Program-made: the position numbers and the translations under genes
Source: Bipolaris cookei
Lineage: Eukaryota > Ascomycota > Dothideomycetes > Pleosporales > Pleosporaceae
Reading direction: 5' to 3'
DNA length: 64,000 nucleotides
Assembly: GCA_002286855.1 (NCBI GenBank)
Contig: NRSV01000003.1
Span: forward strand, 738,831-802,830
Notes under the pieces: model-generated
The model's database searches: none
What the model was told of the DNA's origin: nothing
Seen by the model: the letters and a program-made list of their open reading frames with translations, nothing else
Part shown: in pieces, positions 24,463 to 36,343 of the stretch
Layout: each line of letters starts with the position of its first letter
Position numbering within the stretch: position 1 is the stretch's first letter

Positions 24463-24771
24463 CCCCTCCCCCAAGCCCGCACTCTGCCCACTGTCCGCTG
24501 CAACCCCCCTCCCCAGCCCCGGCCACGCCCAGCTCTCTCTGCACACGCACTACACACCCCCTCCCTCGCTCGCACTAATTACCCACTGCCCAGGGCCCCA
24601 TTCCGGCTGTGGTTGCAGCTGAGGGCCGCCGCTGCTGCTAACGTGGGGTGCTCCCATCCGATCCAGAGCACGCGCCGACGCACGCAGCTACATCATCGCC
24701 TTCCCTCAGTGCCTGCTGGACATTTACCACTGCTTCCCAGCGAGGCCTCACATCCCGCCTCTAGAATTTCC

Positions 24772-27581
24772 ATGGACTTTGTCCTGCCCAAAGACGCCAT
24801 GGAGATTTCGCCGTCGCAGGACTCGGCCCGCCGGGGTGTGCTCCAGGATGCCATATTTCCAGCATTCGGCAACGATGCGGGCAGCCCTGGGGCCGAGTCG
24901 CCAGAGCAGATGCAGAAGAACGACCCACTAGGCACGCAGATATGGAAATTGTACTCACGAGCAAAGACACAGCTGCCCAATGCAGAGCGCATGGAGAATT
25001 TGACATGGCGAATGATGGCCATGAACATGCGTCGTGCTGACATGGATCGCAATAAAGGGTACGGATGCCGCCATTTGCTTTTGCGCCACTACCAGCGAGC
25101 CTGCCTCAACCAGCTGCTAACCTTTTGTTTGTCGTGTAGGCCTAGCCATAACACACAGAGCAAGCAAATGATGCCTCCCCCAGCGGCCTCGTCCAGGCCG
25201 CCGCCCCGATCCGCTCCAAGCGGCATCGCCCAGCAGTTGAGAAAGTCGCAGGATCAGCAGGCGCAGGTACACCAGCCTGCCCAAGACGCAATGAACCTGG
25301 ACGATTTTATATTTCCTTCGTCGGTTGGCAGTCCTGCAGGCATATCGCCCCCAGGGTCGAATGAGGATGCGGCTCCATTTATTGCAACAGCCCCAGCGAT
25401 ACCGATAAGGAAGCCGCATCTGGCCAGCGACCATAACCTTTCCCTCGCCCGCGCTTCTGCCCCCTCAGTGCCTCCTGCCATCAGCAAAGAGGATGAATTT
25501 GGCTACGTCCCACGACACGTCCGCAAAACCAGCATCGACGAGCGACGAGTGAGTGTTGCCCTTATCTCTTACTCTCCCTTGTTGCCTCTTCCCTATCTCC
25601 TCCCTCCTTACTCTGCTCTCCTTCGCCTTCTCCTTGTCGCTCCTCCCTAACGCCTTATCAGCCACCCAAGCGCCGCGCTGAAGCTTCGCCTCTGGTCCCT
25701 CCTGTCAACAGCATCATGATACCCACCGATGCTCACTCCGAGGCCGACCTGCACCAGTACTCGCTGGACAACACCACCATGCAGCCGCCCACCTTCCCCG
25801 CCTCCCAGGGTCAGGGTGCCTTCTCCCTAGATACCTTTCAGATGCACGAAGACTCCGCCGTTCACTCGGCCGGACCCTACCAGCAGAGCTTCTCGGGCTT
25901 CTCTCCCGTCGGCTCGCCTCTGATGAGCCACAACGCATTCAACTCAAACATGTTCAACCACAACTCCATGGCCTCGTCGCTCAACTCCACCGACTACTAC
26001 TCTCCACCCAGCTCCGCCTTCCCCTCCACCGTCTCGACTCCGCAGCCCATCTCAGAAGACAGCCAAATGTACTTTGACCGCAGCGGCATGGATATCCGTA
26101 CCTCACAACATGGCGCTTCCTATGGACCCCACCGCCCATCAAACCTATCGACGTCGATGCAACCGCAATACATCTTCAACCCTGGGGCCGGTGGTCAAGA
26201 CTCCGTCTTCAGCCCAGTGACGAGCGCGAGCTCCTCGCTGCCATTCTCAGTGTCATCCTTTGGCCAATCAAACCACGTCGATCCCTCACAGGTACTTCAC
26301 AATAACCTGCCCTTGCGCCAACAGCACGAGCTGCAAATGGGTCGTCAAGAGAACATGTTCACCTTTGGTGCCGACTCCGATGCCGAGGACGATGAGGGAA
26401 GCGCCTTCGCTGACCGTACCATGCCACCACAGGAATACTCGCAAATGGATGACAGCTCCATCGACTTTAACACGGGATACCAGTGGGAGACAAACCTCTC
26501 CAACCAATTCAATCCCATGCAAGCGCGCTATCCTGCTGGCCCGCCACGCAAGACCGTCACTATTGGTGGAACCGAAATGGTTCATTCACCGCAAGATCAT
26601 TGGAGTCCCGGGGGCAGCCTTGGCCGGACCCATGGCTCGGCGGCTTCTGTAAGCGACATACGCAATCGAGGCACCGATCCACGACGCCAGAAAATACCCC
26701 GCACCAGCTCAACCCCCAATGCAGCTGGAATGATGCATCAGGGCATGCACGGCCTCGTGTCATCGCCAAATTCGCCTCCAGAGTCTGGCTTCAACTCTGC
26801 GGCTCCATCACGACCTCAGAGTCCTGGTGGAACAAAACAAAGCGAGGGTGGTGCTCCGACGACTTGCACGAATTGCTTCACCCAAACAACGCCGCTGTGG
26901 CGCCGTAACCCCGAAGGGCACCCACTTTGCAATGCATGCGGCCTGTTTTTGAAGCTGCACGGCGTGGTTCGGCCCTTGTCACTGAAGACCGATGTCATCA
27001 AGAAGCGCAATCGCGGTAGTGGCAACGCACCAGTGGGTACTGCATCAACGCGTTCGTCGAAGAAATCTTCTCGTAAGAATTCCATTGCACATACACCAGT
27101 CACGACCCCCACGTCGCACAAGGCGGCTGATTCGGAGTCTCCGAAATCCACCGGCTCAGCTGGCGGAGGCTCCAGCAATTTGTCCTCAGCTACCACACCG
27201 ACCTCGTCCAAACCAAACAGTGTAGTTCCCATTGCTCCGGGCCCACCAAAGTCCAATAGCTCCGTAACTTTGACACAAACCCGCGGTGTCGCTGTTGCAC
27301 CCAAGCGAAACCGGGGTCAGAGCAAGAGCGAGTCACAAGAATTGGAAATGGCTGACGCAGACGACACTAATGGAAGGGTGCCATTGCGCAGAAAAGACAC
27401 TGCCATTGCAACTTCCAGTCCCTTTCCAGGACAAAGTCTTGGTGCTCTTCCCATGGGCGCAATGGGCCAGGGTCTGCAATCATCCGGTCCTGCTGAATGG
27501 GTATGTACACATGTGTCCACATTGATATGTCTTTGTTTGCTAACAAATTCCGTGTAGGAATGGCTGACCATGAGCTTGTGA
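24772..27581 (+). CDS. areA: GATA-type nitrogen regulator AreA/NIT2
   Basis: Four exons, 24772-25058, 25140-25548, 25662-27500 and 27558-27581, give 852 residues. The N-terminal segment TQIWKLYSRAKTQLPN with MENLTWRMMAMNMRR is the conserved AreA N-terminal domain. One GATA finger of type C-x2-C-x17-C-x2-C uses Cys634, 637, 655 and 658, followed by the basic tail VIKKRNRGSG. The short last exon supplies the conserved ending EWLTMSL, the part that binds the NmrA corepressor in relatives; this confirms the 3' splice. AreA activates nitrogen-catabolic genes under nitrogen limitation. The ATG at 24772 is the only in-frame ATG in the open leader. Intron 1 (81 nt) is in frame without a stop, so retention would add 27 residues. 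Confidence 0.95.
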
Positions 27582-28578
27582 TTACGGCAAATTTTCTTGC
27601 ATACATCTCTACAGCCCCACTTTGGACTAACGCCGAACATTCACCCTGGCATCCCTCGGGTCCGATTACGACCCGCACTGCTTTGCTTTACATAATGGCC
27701 TTGGTGTTTGGAGTTTTGAACAGCCAGGCTCCTATTTTAGCCATTTGCTCGTCTTTTGAATGTCTTTCATTTGCCTTTGATACCTCAGCCTTTGGTAATG
27801 CAATGTATTGCAACGATAGATATGGCCTCGCTTTTTGTTTTCGGACATACCCGGTTTGCTTTTTTTTCTTTTTTTAAAGGGTCAGCAGATGGAGGAGGCA
27901 GGCGCTCCATGAGGCTGTACACCGCTCTAATGTCTCACAAAGGAGAGAAAGATATTGGACAGAGGCGGATGAGGGCTGCCTCTTTGTGTCCATTGGCATC
28001 ATGTCTTTAGGACGGCCATTTTTCCACTACATGAGCTCACGAGAGATATCCTGGGATCCTCAATGCATGCAAGATGCATGTCTGCACATTGTGGTGTCAA
28101 TAACACTGGGATGGGGTAACAGCGCTCTCTTTGTATGGGGGCGAATCAGGACAACTTGGGTTATGTAACTGGATATAGCACACTGGGCGGATGTATATAT
28201 GATGTTTTTTTTTGGCATTTTGTCTGATATCCTTGATGGTTTTAGTAGGCAATCATTCCGCAGAAACAAGCGAATGCTATTTGTATTGACAAGCTTGACT
28301 GTGCACATTTAAAAGTCATGCCTTGGTTTTCTTTGGGTGCCATTGGGAGACGTGCAATTGGTCGTGTAACGCATTGGTCAGTGTTTGTAGTGTAGGAAGA
28401 AGGCACGGTTGGCAGGTGCCATTGGTCCGTTACCCAGCTTGTCGTTGCCAAATCTACTAGTTACCGTAGGCCGGCCCTTCCGTCTTCCATCAGAATGTCA
28501 GCATACCCAAGTCACGCTTAGCTGAGCCTTTTTCAACTACACTTTCAGATACCGCAAAGCTCAACCACATCATCCAAG
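27582..28578. other. Intergenic region after areA
   Basis: About 1 kb, T-rich in the first half and probably containing the areA 3' UTR. No gene recognised. The last 100-150 bases precede the DJ-1-like gene and should hold its promoter; no TATA box stands out. Confidence 0.45.
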
Positions 28579-29376
28579 ATGCCGAAAGCCTTGATCCTTG
28601 TTGCAGATGGGTCTGAAGAGATTGAATTTGTCACTCCTTATGATGGTATGTACGGAGCCATGGCCGTGCGATGCCGACAGCATGCAACTGAGGACAAAGC
28701 TTGGCTCGGACGCTGACACATGGTTCCAGTGTTAACCCGAGCGGGATTTGAAGTCAAGAGTGCAGGTGTATCGCTCCAAAACGAAGCATATGCCCAGTCA
28801 GTCACGACTCGATGGATGAACAGCATCCGAATTTACTAACAAGTCGGGGGTCCATTCTAGCATGTCCCGTAATATCCGCATTGTACCTGACCACCCGAAT
28901 TTAAACTCTGTCCCTTTGCAACCTGTTCATGAGTACTTTGACGTACTCATCCTACCTGGGGGCGGACCAGGATCGAAGACCTTTTGCGAGAGCGATGCCG
29001 TGTTGAAATTAATTCACGACTTTCAACACGCTGGGAAGTGGGTTGCTGCAATCTGTGCGGCGACTACGGCACTAGTCGCTTCGACGAAGAAGTTTGATAA
29101 AGAGAAGAAAAGGGTCACCAGTCACCCAAGTGTGGCAGAAGAAATCAAGGTCGTGGGCTGGCAGTATAGCGAAGACCGACTGGTCGTGGATGGAAAGGTC
29201 ATTACGAGTCGCGGGTAACATAAGGTCTCGCTTGAAGCATCGAGGAGATTTGCTAACTTTCTGTACATAGACCGGGTACTGCGATGCTGTTTGCGCTCAC
29301 GATTGTCGAAGTCATCAATGGAAAGAAGAAGAGAGACGAGATTGCAGGGCCCATGGTACTGGCTGAGAAGTTGTAG
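28579..29376 (+). CDS. DJ-1/ThiJ/PfpI family protein
   Basis: Four exons, 28579-28645, 28730-28796, 28861-29214 and 29271-29376, give 197 residues, the usual size for DJ-1 proteins. The start MPKALILVADGSEEIE carries the conserved glutamate. ILPGGGPGS follows in the middle, and AAICAAT places the nucleophile-elbow cysteine at residue 110. The C-terminal part (ITSRGPGTAMLFAL, rebuilt by splicing) matches the family core. Family members act as glyoxalase or deglycase-like stress proteins; the exact activity here is inferred only. Exon 2 ends at GTCAGT, a weaker donor, but the join restores the expected RNIRIVPD strand. Confidence 0.88.
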
Positions 29377-30873
29377 GGCGGACGTATACCGTCTGTTATC
29401 GAGCTCTTATACAGCTTTTAACGCACGAGATTATGTCATTGCTGGAGGCGGGAATTGCCCACGTATTTCCCAAAGGCTGGTCGGTTAGGGCGGTAGATAC
29501 ACAGGCCAGTAAAGACAGTCACTGTACGCGTAACCGACCGTTCCATGCACAGGTGTCTTTGCTGCGCCATCCGCTCTGCTAGTGCTAGTGCCCATGCTAA
29601 CACGAAAAGGTGCGACCCCGCGCACTAACTATGATGGAACAGAACGATAGTTTGGCTGTGCAACATTTGTTGTATCTACCTCACAAACGCGGATATTGGG
29701 GATGATTTAAGACACTGTCTCGCCTCCTTACCATACTTATATACGCCTTGAGATGCTGCAACATACCAACGTGTGTATTCAGGGGGCAAGTCGCAACAAA
29801 AGAAAGTAGTCAGCAACGAAATGATATGCAACTCAGATTGGAGTTATTAGCGCAGAAAGTTACCGAATGCGAGGTTGCTCGCCGTTGTGTAAAACGGATG
29901 CGAGGTTCCAGAGTCGGCATGGATATTTGATTGGAGGCGAGATGTGGCGGCCTGATCAAACGCACACCGTCGTGTAAGGACAGATCAGCTACGCGACGAC
30001 GGTGCGCTGAATTCAATAAACATGTCGTGGAACGCTGCAAGTGTGCCAAATCCTGAGCATCATGCTATGGCAACAACAAGCTCTAGTGGCTGCGAGGATA
30101 ACGCGTTTTCCATGACGAGGACTTGGACTTGTATGGGCGTCATCCACCTCCTGACTGCGCTTAGAGGATGCTGGTCCCTGATGAAGCAACCCCACTGCAA
30201 GATTCATTAGCCGAGCTCGTTAGATGAACAAGTGGCTTGAGCCGCAGATACTCCACTCTCTTGTCGTCCCGCTGCTGACTTTTCTAGGCCGTCAATTCCA
30301 CCAACTGTGCAGTATTCATGTGCACAAAGCATGTGCCACCAAACCTGTCTGTTTGCTAGTCTTTGCTTTGACGGCGTCCGGGCAGCGACCAAGACAGCTT
30401 CGCCAAAATATTAAGTCCAAGGAAGCACACAGGCACAATTACATTACAGTAAACCCCTGGACGTATTCCGAGCACTTTGATTGGATCATACAGGCACGAA
30501 ACCGAGCAGTGGAGTCGGCCATGGCCATGGCTGTGCCAGTGAAAAAGCCGTCGTGGAGACTGTCTGCAGATCCCTCGCCAAGACCCTAGAACATGTCCAA
30601 ACACAGGCCGTATTGGCCATGTCTGCCGTATACACCGTACTTATGTGCTTGTGGCTGGCCACTCCTCTCTTGCCAGGCCCGCGGCCCACGCGAGTAGCTT
30701 AATGCACAGCGATAAAACCTGGGGGGGGGGGGGGGGGGGTCGCTTAGATGGTCTCCTATATCTTGCATCTCCTCTCCATAGACATTTACTCCCAACTTCA
30801 GTGCAATTACTTACGACGTCCCGAATTGACTTGACCATTTCTTTCGCCACCTCTGGCACACAACCCTACCAAC
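29377..30873. other. Intergenic region before the P450
   Basis: About 1.5 kb without a recognisable gene. A run of twenty G residues lies at about 30721-30740, roughly 135 bases before the P450 start. The rest shows only short shadow frames. Confidence 0.5.
30721..30740. repeat. Poly-G homopolymer (about 20 G)
   Basis: About twenty consecutive G residues on the plus strand in the P450 promoter. Length is uncertain because homopolymers are error-prone; a G-quadruplex is possible. Confidence 0.85.
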
Positions 30874-32743
30874 ATGGACCCGCAGACTGTTGCGCAGATA
30901 GTGCACACGCTGCAGACAACAGCCATAGCTGCTGTGATATTTGCTGCATGTGTCTTGCTCTCCAGACTCCAGACCAAAGCCCAGCTTGGGAAGCTGCCTA
31001 CCGCTAGTCCTGACGGGGGTGAGAAGGCGCGGCAAGCATTTATAACGTCAGCAAGAAAGCTCTATCGAGATGGATACCACAATGTACAATGCATTCAACC
31101 TTTAGCCAAAAACCCATCTGCTGACCACATGACCAGTTCAAAGATAGCGTTTTCAGACTTATCAATGAGAATGGTAGGTCAACCTCCTTCCTAAAAGCAA
31201 ATATTCGGATCATCGCTTACATCTTGTTCAGGCCAAGAAAATGTCATTGTGCCACGGAGTTTGCTGCCAGAGCTTCGGAAAATTCCCGACGATGTCCTCA
31301 GCTTTCCAAAGGCCATAGAGAGCGTGCGTTGAAGATATATCTTGTGTTAGAATAGAGTAATCTTGCTAACCTCATCTGGTAGGATATGGAAGTCAAGTAC
31401 ACAAAATTGTCAACCGAGGGTACTACGGCTATCCATGTGGTCAAGAGTGAACTTACTTCAGCACTACGTAAGATTTAAGGCAAAAAAGCACTGTGGCATA
31501 CGAGCTAGTTTTTGCTGACCTCTATCACAGCTCGATTGAATCCAATCATCTCTCAAGACGTCGATACTGCGCTAAGAGAATATATGCCGCCATGCGATGA
31601 TTGGACTGAAGTCAACATCAACGCAAAGCTAGTCTCCATCGTCGCCAAGGTCTCGGGTCGCATTTTTGTTGGGCCAGAGCTATCCCAGGATCCCGAGTAC
31701 CTTGACGCCGCATGCAATTACACCATGGATCTCATCAATGCTGTTAACGGAGTCAAAAAGCTCCGCCCGTGGCTGAAGCCCTTCTTGGCGTCACGCACCC
31801 CTGAAATCATTGCCCTTCGCAAACGTGAGAAGCAAGCCGAGAAAATTCTGCAGCCTCTTGTCGAGGAGCGACTAGCTGCTAAAGCTGAGGACCCCAACTG
31901 GCAGGAGCCAGACGATATGCTGCAATGGATGATCAACCGAAGTGGTGGCAAGGACTCTGTGGCGGAACTCGCCAAATACCAACTTGCGATTATTTTTGCC
32001 GCTATTCACACTACCACCATGACCGCTACAAATATTCTCTACAGTCTTGCTGTTACACCAGAGTACATTGAGCCGATTCGTGAGGAGGCCCGCAATGCCA
32101 CGGCTGAGAATGGTGGCATCATCACGTCCCGCGCACTCCAGCAAATGGTCAAGCTAGATAGCTACATGAAGGAGGTTATGCGACTCTATCCTCCTGGTAT
32201 TAGTAAGTAAAACCCACGCGTTACCCTCCATTCATCCTCAGGAAAAAAGAACATCATAGGAAAAAAAACAAAAGAAATGCTTCAATGCTAACTTGTTTTT
32301 TTACCTTCTTCTCTACAGCCTCCTTCACTCGCCGCACACTCAAAGGTATCACCCTCAGCAATGGCCAGTACATCCCTCCGGGCGTCCTAATCGAAGTCCC
32401 CTCCGCCGCCATCCACACCGACGAATCCGTCTACCCCTCCTCAGACACCTTTGACGGGCTCCGCGCCTACAACGCGCGTTCCACGGGCAAAGCCAGCGAC
32501 ATTGCACGCAATCAATTCGTCACCACAAACGAGGAGAATCTCTCCTTTGGCTACGGCAGACACGCATGCCCCGGCCGCTTCTTTGCTGCCAACGAAATCA
32601 AAATGGTAGTCGCCCGCCTCGTCCTCGAGTACGACGTCAAGATGCCCAATGGCGAGACAGAGATATATCCCCAGTTGGAAATTGGAAAGCAGTCCATGCC
32701 AGATCCCACCAAGACGCTGGCGTTTAGGAAGGTGCTTATGTAA
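30874..32743 (+). CDS. Cytochrome P450 monooxygenase (ER-anchored)
   Basis: Six exons, 30874-31083, 31137-31173, 31232-31323, 31383-31467, 31531-32202 and 32319-32743, give 506 residues. An N-terminal anchor spans residues ~16-34 (TTAIAAVIFAACVLL). The I-helix motif is AIHTTT (299-304), the ExxR pair is Glu356/Arg359 in KEVMRL, and the haem loop is FGYGRHACPGRF with Cys449. The A-x-H-T-T form of the I-helix is common in fungal secondary-metabolism P450s of the CYP68/CYP503 (ent-kaurene oxidase-like) group. The substrate is unknown, and no synthase, reductase or transporter lies beside it. All exon joins are in phase. Confidence 0.9.
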
Positions 32744-34173
32744 ACTTCTGGGGGACGTGTCACGTATAGGTGCGTAGTAGTACTAGTGTATATACACGAC
32801 ATAAATAATTAGTTATTTGTACACTTGTTTTTTTTTCAATTCTTTCCCTTTTACCACTAGGCAGTTTACACAAAAGATGGAATCCAATAATGATTGCCAT
32901 ATTTCACACGATGTTTGCAATGCGCCGCCTACGTGCATCGGCTTGACAATTGATGACCGTTCGTCCTAATACAGCCGTGCTATATTCTTACATGCATTCG
33001 CTTATTCCCTTTGACAGCGGTTTAATCCAACTACATTCACACCTTGCTACGTAGCGTGTTCCAAGTGTACTACAGCATAAAAATCTCTCTGCTTTTTGAC
33101 ATTTCTAAACGTATATTTCTTTTTTTTAAACACATCTAGTCTACACACACGCGCGCACGTTTCTCTTCATTTCAAACATGTCTGAAGGGGGAAAAACGAG
33201 AATACTATGCTCCTGGATACTCTTCTGTCCATTATCTCCAATTGTATTCCTCCTCCTCTTCTTCCTATATGCTACATAGTCAACTCATCCACCTCATGCA
33301 ATCTAGTATCGCTACTCCCATCTTCCTTCAGCTATACATTATAAAATCGCATCAAGTATTCAAGTACGCCTCATTCCATCGTCAACCCCCTCCATTGTCG
33401 TCCTTGATTACTCCCAAGCTCCAACCATGCACAATGACTGAGATCCAACCAAAGAAAAAGTAAAAAAAGAACATGAAGATGAACCCTAGAAGAAATCCCT
33501 CTACCACGTGTTGCTTGCAGCATTGAATGATTCTGCTGTTTCCATGTGTGGTATCTGATCGAAAGCAGGAAAAACAAAAAAGCGGTGGAACAAGTGTCGA
33601 GGTATTACATGTGGCAGAGAAGAAGCAAACAATAGATAAGGGGTGATCGAGATCGGTACCGGTGCCCAGCAACTCCTTCCAACCCCATGTTTAAAGAAAA
33701 AGGACGAACGGGCTCCAAACTCGCAATATGCTTGATACAGGCCATGCATTATGAGTCATATGCTGTAATATACAAAGGCGCATTGTTGAGGATGTTACAA
33801 AGTGCCGTATTGTTTCGATACATGGACCAAGGGCCAATCCGTAGCAGCCGGTGAACAAGAATTGATATGGCAAAAGCATGGACAATGTTGACTCCAAACA
33901 AGGAATCGAACAACGTGCGTATGCTAGTAGAATTTCCGTCCGTGTGTGTGGGCGATGAGATGGAATCCTAGAAAAAACGCCCCAGGGTCCGTGCAAAATG
34001 TCCAGGCCTTGCAAAGAAATCGAAAAACGAAGCGGTCTATAAACGTGCTTTTACAATGGAGTCCATTTTTGCGGGTATGTTCGTCTGGCGTGGCCACGTT
34101 AGGTAGTCGACATAAGGGAAAAATGTGTTGGGAACTGAGATCCGGCAGTCCCTCTCCGGGAAAGGCCATAGGC
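32744..34173. other. Convergent intergenic region, P450 and KRE6 3' ends
   Basis: About 1.4 kb between genes that point toward each other. AT-rich at the left, where the P450 3' UTR should end. Short frames only; no gene recognised. Confidence 0.5.
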
Positions 34174-36343
34174 TCATGACTTGCAGTCGTCCATGAACGA
34201 GTTCTTGGGCCAGTCGTATGGAGTAGATTTCCTAGAGTATGTTAGTAGTGCTCCCATTTCGTGATAATGTTGTGACTCACCAGTTGGTAAGGTTGGGGTT
34301 CATATAAGCCGCGGGGTGCTTTTTGATGTACTCGGTAGTAGGGTAGCCCTCGGGATCACAGGTGACAATCTGGTTGTCCTCTGGCTGGTAGATGCGAATA
34401 TAGTCTACCAGCATAGTAGCGGGAAGATCTTTCGCAATTTCTTCCAGGTTGATGGCTGCGAAACTGTTCGACATTCCGAAATTGGCAATGATCGACATAG
34501 GTTCCTCGGGGATGGTACGTGTGCCAATATTGCCGTTGGGGCGGATAGACGCTGCGTTCATGGTCCAGGTCTTGTCTGCACCAACATACCATGTAATGAA
34601 GCCATCGGATCCGGTCTTGTATTCGAATGAATAAGTCTGGTATTGCTTGCCGTCATACCAGTCGTTGTTCAAGTTAGTCAAGCCAGAGATAGCTTGCTGG
34701 AAAGGGCCGCCCTTGTAGGCGTTCATGCTAGTAATCGACTTGTCGTAGACTTCCATGTAGTCTGCCTCATGTTAGTTAAAAACAAAAGTATCTAGAAAGT
34801 GCAATTATTACCATAGTCAGGTTGGTACCAGATATCGAAAGGCGCGGCTTGGAAGGATTGAGAAACGACACCGACGGCATTGCTCTCTCCGGGGCCGAGG
34901 AAATGAACTGAACCTTCGAGGGCATCAATTTCCGGTGCACTACGAGATTTGCCAGGAGATGGGTGATCTTCTCCCTTGCATGTGCAAGCGGGCAGCTTCA
35001 TTCCAGGCAAGTAGCTGAGACCGTCGTATGAGCTTTGGTTTGGTGTGATACCAACATCGCACTCGTCATGATAACTGTACGGCCACAAACCCTCTGTCGA
35101 AGCCAGATAACCAGGACGGGCAAGGTTACCCATGGTCCAGAAACCGGGCCAGAAACCACTAACATTGCCGCGTCCTGGGAGCGAGATGCTGGCCTCCAGG
35201 TGCCCACCCTTGTAGCAGAGCTTGTTCCATGACTGGACCATACCAGAGCGGTAATCGAGACCGTGGCTAGGCTCAGCCGAGAACCTGAGGTTCAGAGTAC
35301 CGTCTTTGGTAAAAGCCTGATCGGGGTCGTACCACTGGAAAACGTTAGTGCCGCTGGGACGCCAAGGAGTTCAACAAAACTTACCTCCAAATCCATTGTG
35401 GCGCCATACCAGATGTCCACGGCTTGGAAGTAGGGATCGTCACCATCGTAAAAACTGCGGCCATCGGTATTGAATTCATCGGAGAAGACCAAGACTTGTT
35501 TCTCGCCGTTTGCGCCAGTGCGGGTCATAGCTTCCTTGGGCGTATCCGGGTCGATAAGGCCTATGCGAATGTTTTTGAGTAGTGGCTCTTCTTGCTTGCC
35601 TGGTATACACAATGGGTTGCCTGAGCATGGTGTCCGTACTGGTGCTGTGGCTTTTTCAACAAAGGTCCTAGTAAAGACAGGTCAGCATCGCCAAGGCGTA
35701 ATGTATCAAAATCAGGAACGTACAGAATCGGGTAACCGACGAAAAGCATTAGGATACCAAGAGCAAGAATTGCCAGACCGCCGACATTGACTATACCTCT
35801 GCGGGTAAAGACATCGCAGTCCCTCTTGTCTTTATCGTTGGGATCGGGGTTATGCAGGTAGTCGTCTTTTTCAACGTCTTCAGGGAAAAGCAAAAGTCCG
35901 GCGGAGGGCAGAATATTGAACTTTTCAGACACTGTCTGCGTATTCAAGTCGTCCTCACTTCCAGCACGGGATGGGGCTCTCGAGTCGTCAAAGGGCGAAG
36001 CGAAGGGTGCTCCGGTAAAGTCTGAACTCCAGCTCGTGCGTCTCGACGACAGGCCTGACGGAGACTGCAGCGGGGATTCATCCCGATAGGACCTGGGCCG
36101 TAGTCTTCCAGGTGGTAGTAGCATCTCAGCGGACTCTGCAACAGAAGCGTTGGCATAGACATGGGGCGCGCCGACGCTCTGAGAGGTTGCTGGGCGGATG
36201 GGCTGTGTTAACGAGCGGGCGGTTGTTGTACGCGAAGTGCTTGGTCGCACCGACGGTGTGGGAAGGTCGTCGGTATTGGGCTGCTGGCTCCCCGAGTTGA
36301 GGCGGAGGTGGGGAGGGCCTTCTCCCCTTGGTGATTGGGGCAT
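34174..36343 (-). CDS. KRE6: Beta-1,6-glucan synthesis protein KRE6/SKN1 (GH16-like)
   Basis: Five minus-strand exons, 35724-36343, 35385-35667, 34812-35334, 34281-34761 and 34174-34231, give 654 residues. The N-terminal ~180 residues are hydrophilic and Ser/Pro-rich. A single type II membrane anchor lies at ~186-207 (VGGLAILALGILMLFVG), and the luminal part is GH16-like: VFSDEFNTDGRSF, the catalytic-type motif EIDALE at 436-441, and the late segment ATMLVDYIRIYQ. Kre6/Skn1 act in the secretory pathway and are needed for cell-wall beta-1,6-glucan. All joins keep phase, and the small last exon ends in SFMDDCKS. Conserved cysteines near 225-232 are present. Confidence 0.93.

Larger units (their letters stand above)
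19457..24771. other. Long gene-free region upstream of areA
   Basis: About 5.3 kb with no recognisable gene. Many frames of 60-210 codons exist on both strands, but they overlap, lack family features and follow GC-rich composition. Repeats here include an (ACT)n run near 22235-22264, a GGCAGCGA triplicate near 23632-23655, a TACGTAC-rich hairpin at 23328-23363 and a heptamer run near 24435-24462. The right part must contain the areA promoter and leader. An unannotated non-coding RNA cannot be excluded. Confidence 0.5.
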
